DNA of 20,467 nt. Origin: an uncultured Clostridia bacterium (lineage in GTDB: Bacteria; Bacillota; Clostridia; UBA1381). Both the position numbers and the translations under genes were made by a program. The DNA is taken from the NCBI GenBank assembly GCA_934489015.1, contig CAKSSN010000037.1, positions 1 through 20,467 on the forward strand, written 5' to 3'. The notes beneath the pieces are model-generated. The model was not told the DNA's origin and ran no database searches. It worked only from the letters and a program-made list of their open reading frames with translations. Shown in pieces: positions 1 through 6,418 of this stretch. Position 1 is the stretch's first letter; the number at the start of each line of letters is the position of its first letter.

Positions 1-2
1 TG

Positions 3-30
3 CCACATAATACTGATTATGTGGTTTTTT
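3..30 (+). terminator. Rho-independent terminator of an off-window gene
   Basis: A perfect 9-bp stem (CCACATAAT at 3-11 with ATTATGTGG at 16-24) closes a four-base loop and is followed by six T's on the plus strand. This is the geometry of an intrinsic terminator for plus-strand transcription arriving from left of the window. It faces the 3' end of the minus-strand recombinase, so the two units converge. Whether it also stops the recombinase transcript cannot be judged, because the sequence needed for a minus-strand U-tract lies outside the window. Confidence 0.75.
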
Positions 31-34
31 GTTT

Positions 35-880
35 TTAACAGCGAAGCAATCCAAGCTTTTGGATTTGTCGGATATGTATATCTCCGCTTTCAATGGTATA
101 AATGCGTGTGGTGTTTATGCTTGAATGGCCGAGAATATCGGCAAGGCGAACGATGTCCTTTTGCATTGAATAGTATGTCCGTGCAAACAGATGACGAAAA
201 TTATGCGGAAAAACCTTTTTCTTATCAACGTTTGCGCTGTCGCAAAGCGATTTCATCATTTTCCATATGCTGAACCTGTCGAGCGGACGTCCCGTTTTTG
301 AAGCGAACACGAAGCCGCTTTTTATGCTTTTTGCTTTTATGTAGCCTTTGAGCATTTTACAGAGCTTTCTCGGCAAAAATACCTGACGTATTTTTCCTTT
401 GTTATTTATCGTGGCAATGCCCGATTTGACGGCCTCAACCGTTATATATTTTATTTCCGAAACGCGCAGACCGGTGCTTGCGATTGTTTGCATAAGGAAA
501 TAAAGCCGATCGTTTTTCTGCTGCTTTGCCGCTGTGAGCAGCCTTTCATATTCGTATTTTGCAAGCTCCTTTTGCCTGTCCGCAAATATTCGGCGCTGAA
601 TTTTAAGAGCTTTTACCTTTAGGTCATATCGGTTTATAAAATTAAAAAAAGCGTTCAGCGACGAAAGCATTGAGTTTACGCTTTCGGGTGAGTAGCTTTT
701 GCAAAGTAGTCTTTTATATTCAAGTACGTCCGTCTTTGATAGCGTTGTTTTGCCAAAATGCGCTGTAAAGCGACGCACATCGCGTAAATATTTTTTTATT
801 GTGTTTTCGCTTTTTTCATCCTCGTAAAGATATATTTCAAAATTTCGCAGCTCCTTATCAGCAGCGGTTTGATTTTGCAT
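35..880 (-). CDS. Tyrosine recombinase / phage-type integrase (XerC/D-like)
   Basis: Site-specific DNA recombinase that would cut and rejoin DNA through a covalent 3'-phosphotyrosine. The 281-residue product has an N-terminal SAM-like core-binding domain (about residues 10-95) and a C-terminal catalytic domain (about 105-281). The whole catalytic set is visible: Arg139 in TGLRVSE, a beta-hairpin Lys at 161 or 163, His226 and Arg229 in HNFRH, His252 in LGHSS and Tyr261 in TTRIYT. The length is close to XerC/XerD (about 300). The ATG start has only a weak upstream AAAGG at long spacing. It stands alone: no excisionase, phage or conjugation gene is next to it, and a 1-kb repeat-rich spacer lies upstream. 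Possible roles are a relic integrase, an inversion or phase-variation recombinase, or an accessory Xer. The family call is firm; the role is unknown. Confidence 0.9.
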   Translation of the reverse strand: MQNQTAADKELRNFEIYLYEDEKSENTIKKYLRDVRRFTAHFGKTTLSKTDVLEYKRLLCKSYSPESVNSMLSSLNAFFNFINRYDLKVKALKIQRRIFADRQKELAKYEYERLLTAAKQQKNDRLYFLMQTIASTGLRVSEIKYITVEAVKSGIATINNKGKIRQVFLPRKLCKMLKGYIKAKSIKSGFVFASKTGRPLDRFSIWKMMKSLCDSANVDKKKVFPHNFRHLFARTYYSMQKDIVRLADILGHSSINTTRIYTIESGDIHIRQIQKLGLLRC

Positions 881-1118
881 GATTTATCACTACCTTTCAT
901 TATTTATTTTATCACAAATTGAAGAATAAAGATATAGAAAATGCGAAAAAATTTTTTGTTGTGCAATAATTATTGTTTTTTTAATAAAAATGAGTCGGGT
1001 ATTTGTTCATAGCGACGTATAAGCGGTGCAAAATAAGCAAAACAGGGAATAGAGGAAGGGATTGTTTGTTGGTTTTATTTAAAAGTTATTCGATTTGTAT
1101 TTTGAGTATTGTAATATA

Positions 1119-1224
1119 GCTCTGTAGGGGATGGGCTCTGCTCTGCCAATTTAAAAATTGCAAGTGTTTACAGTCTTTGCCACATTCTTTGTTTGCTTTG
1201 TAGGGGTAGGGCGCTGTTTCGCCC
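1119..1224 (+). repeat. Dispersed GTAGGGG repeat, copy A1
   Basis: Two related modules sit about 75 bp apart in the same orientation: GCTCTGTAGGGG followed by GGGCTCTGC (1119-1141), and GCTTTGTAGGGGTAGGGCGCTG (1195-1216). Between them is a segment containing TCTTTGCCACATTCTTTG. An inverted copy occurs at 1684-1770 and a partial copy near 15160-15206. The right end contains a 5-bp GC stem (GGGCG 1209-1213 with CGCCC 1220-1224) followed by GATTTTTT, which could act as a weak terminator. It resembles short dispersed intergenic elements of clostridial genomes; the family assignment is an inference. Confidence 0.6.
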
Positions 1225-1398
1225 GATTTTTTACCTGCAATTTTTTAGAATTTCGTCAAAATCTGTAAATATAGCTCAAAATGTAGCAGCGGCGTATGCA
1301 TCGCTGCGGTAAATTATAAGCGTATTACAATCAGAATTTAAATTTCCCTTGCCGCGTTGGCAAAAGATAAATAATGCAAATCTAAAAATCTTTGCTTG

Positions 1399-1578
1399 CA
1401 TGGGGTCTTGGGGCTTGCCCCAAGCGGTTCAGGGTCCGGGAGGTACCGGACTCCCGAAAGTTTTGGTTCTTTTACTTACAAAAGAACACCTGTAAATGAC
1501 GAGAAATAACAAATAGTCAAAGAGTTAATAAAATTTAACCAAAAAACATATTTAGCTAATTTCAATATAATTACAATG
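1399..1578 (+). repeat. Structured dispersed element with AT-rich tail
   Basis: A run of inverted repeats: TTGGGG/CCCCAA around 1408-1423, GTCCGG/CCGGAC around 1434-1451, and a perfect 8-bp hairpin GTTCTTTT (1466-1473) with AAAAGAAC (1480-1487). An AT-rich tail ends in CTAATTTCAATATAATTACAAT. The last part recurs at 15207-15284, where AAAAGAACACC, ACAAATGATGAGAAA and CTAATTTCAAGATAATTGTAAT are preserved in the same order with a shorter middle. Two copies with shared borders and internal length variation indicate a small non-coding mobile or REP-like element. Confidence 0.55.
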
Positions 1579-1589
1579 CTGGATTTTTA

Positions 1590-1640
1590 CTCCTTTCACC
1601 GCTAAAGCGGTCCCCCTCCCTCAAGGATGGAGGCTTTTGC
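1590..1640. repeat. C-rich dispersed intergenic element
   Basis: A short element with an ACCGCT/AGCGGT hairpin (1598-1603 with 1606-1611), followed by CCCCCTCCC and a CCTCC/GGAGG pair ending in GGAGGCTTTTG. From memory, similar CTCCTTTCACCGC...GGTCCCCCTCCC elements are scattered through intergenic regions of gut Clostridia. Only one copy lies in this window, so repetition cannot be shown here. Confidence 0.4.
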
Positions 1641-1683
1641 ACTCCGAACCTGTAGCAAATAAATAAAAAACTGAAAGTGTTAA

Positions 1684-1770
1684 AATGGGCGGAGCAACAA
1701 AGAATATGGCAAAGAGCAATAAATTTACGAGTGTTAAAACGTGTGGTGCAGAGCCCCGCCCCTACGGAGC
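1684..1770 (-). repeat. Dispersed GTAGGGG repeat, inverted copy A2
   Basis: The reverse complement of this stretch reads GCTCCGTAGGGGCGGGGCTC (1770 to 1751), then a spacer, then TCTTTGCCATATTCTTTG and TTGCTCCGCCCATT. The order and sequence match copy A1 at 1119-1224. A1 and A2 therefore form a long imperfect inverted repeat bracketing roughly 1225-1683. They may be two independent insertions of one element or the ends of one composite unit. Confidence 0.55.
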
Positions 1771-1861
1771 GAACAAGATTGTTTTAATGTTGAGGTTGTT
1801 ACATATATAAAAATTGAGCATTGATTTTATATATATTTTTAACAATTTATTTTTAATAACA

Positions 1862-1890
1862 TTGTATTATGAAAACAGATATGGTATAAT
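1862..1890 (+). promoter_or_regulatory. Sigma-A promoter of the stalk-domain gene
   Basis: A perfect -10 box TATAAT (1885-1890) is preceded at 17 bp by TTGTAT (1862-1867), a weak -35. A strong GAGGAG ribosome-binding site (1904-1909) lies 5 nt before the ATG at 1915. The intact promoter and RBS show that the downstream gene was recently expressed even though its frame is interrupted. Confidence 0.6.
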
Positions 1891-1914
1891 ATACAATAAG
1901 AAAGAGGAGAGAAA

Positions 1915-2646
1915 ATGAAAAAATTTATTTTAGGTACAATTGCGGGATTTGCACTTGCAAGCACGATTGCATTTGCAGCTGCTTAAATAGCAGAGGACGC
2001 AAGCTTTAAGGTTTTTGTAAACGGTGAGGAATTTACGTCGAGCAAGGCTGTTGTTATTGACGGCAGCACATATCTTCCTTTAAGAGCGATTGGAAACGCT
2101 CTCGGAGTTGCTGTCAACTGGAATGAAGAATTAAGACAGGTTGACATTGGAACAGCTAAAAGCAGTGAGCCTAAAACAGTTCAGTACTCAAGACAAAATC
2201 CCGTTCTTCTTAATACATTTCAAAGATATACATATAATTCGGAATACAGCCCGGAAAAAGGATATTCATTATCAGTAAAAGTAATTGAAGTAGTAAGAGG
2301 AGAACAGGCATATAAAGATTTGCTGGAACAAGATAAATATTATGGTGAACCTGAAAGTGGGTATGAATATTTAAATGCAAAAATAGGGGTTTCATTTCTT
2401 GAAACAAATAGTGATTTTTCCGTTACTCCAAATGAATATGATTTTTCAACATATACATCTAATAATGAAGAGTGCCCACACAGTCCATATACACTGGAAC
2501 CTTATTTGCATAAAAGTATATATGCCGGAGGAAACTCTGAAGGATGGATAACCGTTTTAGTCAAAAAAGGAGATGAAAGACCGAAAATGGCGTACAAGCT
2601 CAATTATGACGGAACGGGTGGCATATGGTTTGCCTTATATAAATAA
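1915..2646 (+). pseudogene. Secreted stalk-domain / DUF4352-like protein, interrupted by TAA at codon 24
   Basis: From the ATG at 1915 the frame encodes a signal peptide (MKKFILGTIAGFALAS then TIAFAAA). It meets TAA at 1984-1986 and is then open without a break to TAA at 2644-2646 (219 more codons). Just after the stop is a copper-amine-oxidase-N-terminus-like stalk repeat, about codons 30-80, with FKVFVNGEEF, YLPLRAIGNALGV and a following NW. The rest, about codons 90-243, has the NPVLLNT opening and the YEYLNAKIGV and SEGWITVLVKK blocks of DUF4352-type extracellular domains. A functional copy would be a secreted cell-surface protein of unknown role. Promoter, RBS and terminator are intact and the rest of the frame is undamaged, so this is a very young pseudogene, a sequencing error, or a readthrough case. 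Family names are recalled from motifs and are moderately sure. Confidence 0.75.
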
Positions 2647-2663
2647 AAATTATAAATTTAAAA

Positions 2664-2699
2664 CAAGCATACCGCGTTAAGCGATATGCTTGCTTTTTT
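2664..2699. terminator. Bidirectional terminator between the stalk gene and ppdK
   Basis: The arms 2664-2675 and 2681-2692 pair over 12 positions with one C-A mismatch on the plus strand, which becomes a wobble pair on the minus strand. The loop is GTTAA. Six T's follow on the plus strand (2694-2699); on the minus strand the hairpin is followed by a GTTTTAAATTT tract. It sits between two converging genes (ends at 2646 and 2731) and probably serves both. Confidence 0.8.
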
Positions 2700-2730
2700 A
2701 TCACAAAACAATTTGTTTTAAAAAACCAAA

Positions 2731-5361
2731 TTATTTGCTCTGCTTAATTTTAGCCTGTGCAGCTGCGAGTCTTGCGATCGGCACACGGAACGGTGAGCAG
2801 GAAACATAGTCAAGACCTATGTTGTTGCAGAATTCAACAGAAGTAGGATCTCCGCCATGCTCGCCGCAGATACCAACGTGAAGCGACGGTCTTACTGCCT
2901 TACCATTCTTAATAGCCATTTCCATAAGCTTACCAACACCTGACTGGTCGAGCTTTGCAAACGGATCGTTTTCAAAAATCTTAGCGTCATAGTAAGCGTC
3001 AAGGAACTTACCTGCGTCGTCTCTTGAGAAGCCATATGTGAGCTGTGTAAGGTCGTTTGTACCGAAGCAGAAGAACTCAGCCTCAGAAGCAATTTCGTCA
3101 GCGAGAAGAGCAGCTCTCGGAACCTCGATCATTGTACCAACCTCATACTTAAGGTCAGCGCCTGCTGCTTTGATTTCAGCGTCAGCTGTTTCAACAACAG
3201 TCTTCTTAACATACTTAAGCTCCTTGATGTCGCCGATAAGCGGAATCATGATTTCCGGCTCGATTGTCCAATCCGGATGATTCTTCTTAACGTTTATAGC
3301 AGCGCGGATAACAGCAGTTGTCTGCATCTTTGCAATTTCAGGATATGTTACTGCAAGACGGCAACCTCTGTGACCCATCATCGGGTTAAACTCATGAAGT
3401 GAAGCGATGATTGTCTTAATAGCTTCAACGCTCTTGCCCTGAGTTTTAGCGAGTGCTTCAATGTCAGCTTCTTCTGTGGGAACGAACTCATGAAGCGGGG
3501 GATCGAGGAAACGGATTGTAACCGGGTTACCCTCAAGAGCCTCGTACAATGCTTCAAAGTCGCTCTGCTGCATAGGAAGAATTTTAGCAAGTGCTGCTTC
3601 TCTTTCTTCAACAGTGTCTGAGCAGATCATTTCTCTGAACGCGTCAATTCTGTTTCCGCCGAAGAACATATGCTCTGTACGGCAAAGACCTATACCCTCA
3701 GCGCCGAGCTCTCTTGCTCTCTTAGCGTCTTCCGGAGTATCTGCGTTTGTTCTAACCTTAAGAGTTCTGTACTTATCAGCCCAGCCCATTATTCTGCCGA
3801 ATGTTCCGCTTATAGAAGCTTCAACAGTCGGGATAATGCCGTCATATATGTTACCTGTTGAACCGTCGATTGAAATATAATCGCCCTCAACATATGTTTT
3901 GCCTGCGAGAACAAACTTCTTGTTTTCCTCGTCCATAGCTATATCGGAGCAGCCCGATACGCAGCAGGTACCCATACCGCGAGCAACAACGGCAGCGTGT
4001 GATGTCATACCGCCGCGAACTGTAAGAATACCCTGTGAAGCCTTCATACCCTCAATATCCTCAGGTGAAGTTTCAAGTCTTACAAGAACAACCTTTTCGC
4101 CTCTTGCGTTCCACTCTTTAGCGTCTTCGGCAGTGAACACGATTTTACCGCAAGCTGCGCCCGGTGATGCAGCAAGAGCTTTAGCAACAGGAGTTGCAGC
4201 CTTGATAGCTTTCGGGTCAAACTGCGGGTGGAGAAGTGTGTCGAGGTTTCTCGGGTCAATCATAAGAACTGCCTGTTCTTCTGAGATCATGCCCTCGTCA
4301 ACGAGGTCACAAGCGATTTGGAGAGCTGCCTGAGCCGTTCTCTTACCGTTTCTTGTCTGGAGCATATAAAGCTTCTTATCCTCGATTGTGAACTCCATAT
4401 CCTGCATATCTCTGTAGTGATTTTCAAGAGTATGGCAGATGTCAACGAACTGATTGTAAACTTCAGGCATAACTTCCTTAAGCTGATCAATCTTCTGCGG
4501 TGTACGAACGCCGGCAACAACGTCCTCACCCTGTGCGTTCATAAGGAACTCGCCCATGAGGTGCTTTTCACCTGTAGCCGGGTCTCTTGTGAAGGCAACG
4601 CCTGTACCTGATGTATCGCCCATGTTACCGAAAGCCATCATCTGTACGTTAACTGCTGTACCCCATGAATAAGGAATATCATTGTCACGGCGGTATACGT
4701 TAGCTCTGGGGTTGTCCCATGAACGGAATACTGCCTTGATAGCTCCGAAAAGCTGATCCTTAGGATCTGTCGGGAAGTCTGCGCCGACCTTATCCTTGTA
4801 TTCTGCCTTAAACTGCTCTGCAAGAGCCTTAAGGTCTTCAGCTGTAAGCTCAACGTCCTGAGTTACGCCTTTTTCTTCCTTCATCTTGTCGATAAGAACT
4901 TCAAAGTATTTCTTTCCGACTTCCATAACAACGTCAGAATACATCTGAATAAATCTTCTGTAGCAATCCCATGCCCATCTCGGATTACCTGATTTTCTTG
5001 ACATAACCTCAACAACGTCCTCGTTAAGACCAAGGTTAAGGATTGTGTCCATCATACCCGGCATTGAAGCTCTTGCGCCCGAACGAACGGATACGAGAAG
5101 CGGATTTTCCTTATCTCCGAACTTCTTGCCTGTGATTTCTTCCATCTTTGTGATGTACTCAAGGATTTCTGCCTGGATATCGTCGTTGATTTTCTTTCCG
5201 TCCTCATAGTACTGTGTGCAGGCCTCTGTTGAAATTGTGAAGCCCTGAGGTACCGGCAGACCGAGATTTGTCATTTCGGCAAGGTTAGCGCCTTTACCGC
5301 CGAGCAATTCTCTCATGCTTGCATTACCCTCGCTGAAAAGGTATACGAACTTTTTACTCAT
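2731..5361 (-). CDS. ppdK: Pyruvate, phosphate dikinase
   Basis: Interconverts pyruvate + ATP + Pi with PEP + AMP + PPi in the cytosol. In anaerobes it can run toward pyruvate and ATP or toward PEP. The 876 residues show the full three-part architecture. The N-terminal ATP-grasp region (about 1-350) carries GGKGANLAEM near residue 21 and SVRSGARASMPGMMDT at 91-106. The phosphohistidine swivel domain has GGMTSHAAVVARGMG with His455. The C-terminal PEP/pyruvate TIM barrel has GLCRTEHMFF, FGTNDLTQLTYGFSRDD (766-782) and HVGICGEHGGDP with catalytic Cys832. His455 and Cys832 fall almost exactly where they do in the Clostridium symbiosum enzyme (874 residues). The start is supported by AGGAGG just upstream of the ATG, and a TATAAT promoter lies behind it. 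It is monocistronic, and no PPDK regulatory protein is adjacent. Confidence 0.97.
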   Translation of the reverse strand: MSKKFVYLFSEGNASMRELLGGKGANLAEMTNLGLPVPQGFTISTEACTQYYEDGKKINDDIQAEILEYITKMEEITGKKFGDKENPLLVSVRSGARASMPGMMDTILNLGLNEDVVEVMSRKSGNPRWAWDCYRRFIQMYSDVVMEVGKKYFEVLIDKMKEEKGVTQDVELTAEDLKALAEQFKAEYKDKVGADFPTDPKDQLFGAIKAVFRSWDNPRANVYRRDNDIPYSWGTAVNVQMMAFGNMGDTSGTGVAFTRDPATGEKHLMGEFLMNAQGEDVVAGVRTPQKIDQLKEVMPEVYNQFVDICHTLENHYRDMQDMEFTIEDKKLYMLQTRNGKRTAQAALQIACDLVDEGMISEEQAVLMIDPRNLDTLLHPQFDPKAIKAATPVAKALAASPGAACGKIVFTAEDAKEWNARGEKVVLVRLETSPEDIEGMKASQGILTVRGGMTSHAAVVARGMGTCCVSGCSDIAMDEENKKFVLAGKTYVEGDYISIDGSTGNIYDGIIPTVEASISGTFGRIMGWADKYRTLKVRTNADTPEDAKRARELGAEGIGLCRTEHMFFGGNRIDAFREMICSDTVEEREAALAKILPMQQSDFEALYEALEGNPVTIRFLDPPLHEFVPTEEADIEALAKTQGKSVEAIKTIIASLHEFNPMMGHRGCRLAVTYPEIAKMQTTAVIRAAINVKKNHPDWTIEPEIMIPLIGDIKELKYVKKTVVETADAEIKAAGADLKYEVGTMIEVPRAALLADEIASEAEFFCFGTNDLTQLTYGFSRDDAGKFLDAYYDAKIFENDPFAKLDQSGVGKLMEMAIKNGKAVRPSLHVGICGEHGGDPTSVEFCNNIGLDYVSCSPFRVPIARLAAAQAKIKQSK

Positions 5362-5408
5362 TCTTGTTCCTCCTAATTTTTTTCTGCGGCAAAATAGCCT
5401 ACATATTT

Positions 5409-5436
5409 ATTATACCATATTTTTCGAAAATGTCTA
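5409..5436 (-). promoter_or_regulatory. ppdK sigma-A promoter
   Basis: Read on the minus strand, TAGACA (5436-5431, 5 of 6 to TTGACA) and a perfect TATAAT (5414-5409) are separated by 16 bp. Transcription would start near 5402, giving a leader of about 40 nt before the ppdK ATG at 5361. No operator is obvious. Confidence 0.65.
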
Positions 5437-5559
5437 TATGTTTTTTAAATTATTTTAATAAAATATTACACGTTTTTTACGCGATTTTTCATGAAAAAAT
5501 CACAATTTTTAATAAGAAACGCAATAAATTCAAAGTGCAGATGTGAAATTATGTCTTTT

Positions 5560-6243
5560 TCAGCATTTTGCAAGCCTTATTTTTAAAATTTCACATACGC
5601 GTTTTCCGACGCTTCCGGTGTACTCGTCATAGTCGTCCGTCGACTGCGAATCGGCGGAATCGGAAATGATTTTTACCGATTCGAGCTTTACGCCGAAAAC
5701 GAAAGCTATCTGCGCAAGCGCCGCACATTCCATGTCAACGGTTATGCAGCCGAAATGAGTTTTAAGCATTTCCTTAACCTCGCTTTTTGTGCAGAAGCAG
5801 TCCGCCGTTGCGCAGTCACCGGTGTGACACGCAATTCCGCTTTTTTTTAGCTCGTCCGCAAGATAATCGTTCACCTCAAGCGGAAGCTTGACTATATTAA
5901 GTCCGGAAATCATTCCGAGAGGGTCGCCGAACGCCGTTGTGTCCATGTCGTACTGAACGGTTTTCTCGCAGATAATCGCGTCGCCGCGACGGAGCTGGGG
6001 AAGAAGTCCGCCTGCCGCGCCGCAGTTTAAAACTCTGTCAACGTCGAAATTAAGCAGCATTGTCTGCATACAGCACGCGGCAAAAACCTTGCCTATGCCG
6101 CATTTTGCCGCAACAACTTCTTTTCCGGCAAGTTTGCCGATATAAAACGTGTAACCGCCTATTTCTTTTTTTTCGGTTATTTCGAGCTCTTCTTCCAAAA
6201 GCTCTTTCATTTCAAAATCCGTAGCTCCGATTATTCCTGTCAT
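5560..6243 (-). CDS. mtnN: 5'-methylthioadenosine/S-adenosylhomocysteine nucleosidase
   Basis: Cytosolic enzyme that removes adenine from 5'-methylthioadenosine and S-adenosylhomocysteine, feeding the methyl cycle and methionine salvage and yielding the autoinducer-2 precursor where LuxS is present. The 227-residue length is typical. Visible signatures are the start IIGATDFEM with Glu11 (the catalytic-base position), CGIGKVFAA (48-56), NCGAAGGL (73-80), TAFGDPLG, VDMECAALA with the substrate-binding Met171-Glu172, and ISDSAD with catalytic Asp195. The RBS AAAGGAG lies about 9 nt before the ATG. It is downstream of pheT by 164 bp, with two hairpins but no clear terminator or promoter between, so read-through from pheST is likely. 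Related nucleoside phosphorylases and futalosine hydrolase share the fold; the ME and SD motifs favour MTA/SAH nucleosidase. Confidence 0.88.
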   Translation of the reverse strand: MTGIIGATDFEMKELLEEELEITEKKEIGGYTFYIGKLAGKEVVAAKCGIGKVFAACCMQTMLLNFDVDRVLNCGAAGGLLPQLRRGDAIICEKTVQYDMDTTAFGDPLGMISGLNIVKLPLEVNDYLADELKKSGIACHTGDCATADCFCTKSEVKEMLKTHFGCITVDMECAALAQIAFVFGVKLESVKIISDSADSQSTDDYDEYTGSVGKRVCEILKIRLAKC

Positions 6244-6285
6244 AAAACGTAACTCCTTTCAGACCGCTTTGTTTTACACATTGCC

Positions 6286-6333
6286 GCAAAGGGAGAGGCT
6301 TAAAAAGCCGATTGGCTTTTAAGCTGCCTTTGC
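6286..6333. other. Long imperfect hairpin between pheT and mtnN
   Basis: The outer stem is GCAAAGG (6286-6292) with CCTTTGC (6327-6333). After a small internal loop, an inner stem pairs GCTTAAAAAGCC (6298-6309) with GGCTTTTAAGC (6314-6324), one bulged A and loop GATT. No U-tract follows on either strand, so it is not a standard terminator. It could be an RNA-processing or stability element, or a remnant of a dispersed palindromic repeat. Confidence 0.55.
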
Positions 6334-6381
6334 CTATTTCGGGTGGATAGATTTTTCGCTTAGGGAATTTTAATATCCCGG

Positions 6382-6418
6382 AGCTTAGATAACATCCCTG
6401 CGGGCTGTTATCTAAGCT
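6382..6418. other. Perfect 13-bp hairpin overlapping the pheT stop codon
   Basis: The arms GCTTAGATAACA (6383-6394) and TGTTATCTAAGC (6406-6417) are exactly complementary, extended by one A-T pair on the outside. The loop carries CCC-TGC-GGG (6396-6404), which can pair further. The pheT stop (6410-6408, minus strand) and its last two sense codons lie in one arm. No poly-U follows. It is more stable than most terminators but lacks their tail; a 3'-end stabiliser or attenuating structure upstream of mtnN is possible. Confidence 0.65.

Larger units (their letters stand above)
881..1914. other. Gene-free, repeat-rich intergenic region
   Basis: About 1 kb with no credible ORF, AT-rich overall but with GC-rich islands. 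The islands are listed separately: two inverted copies of a GTAGGGG-type repeat (1119-1224 and 1684-1770), a compact structured element (1399-1487) continuing into an AT-rich tail (to about 1578), and a C-rich element at 1590-1640. A small hairpin (GCAGCG at 1286-1291 with CGCTGC at 1302-1307) and the palindrome CAATAATTATTG (964-975) are also present. The region looks like a landing zone for small non-coding repeats rather than a decayed gene. Confidence 0.7.

Noticed and set aside
881..1914. CRISPR array in the repeat-rich spacer
   Set aside because: Repeats are few, of different families and orientation, and unevenly spaced; no regular repeat-spacer pattern.
2320..2646. A separate 108-residue gene starting at TTG
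   Set aside because: It is the 3' part of the frame that starts at 1915; no RBS precedes the TTG, and the domain begins far upstream.
2731..5361. Phosphoenolpyruvate synthase (ppsA) instead of PPDK
   Set aside because: Length, residue positions (His455, Cys832) and the SVRSGARASMPGMMDT and GLCRTEHMFF blocks fit PPDK.
5480..5505. Possible terminator of mtnN (TTTTTCATGAAAAA palindrome)
   Set aside because: The stem is almost only A-T pairs with no real loop or U-tract, too weak to call.
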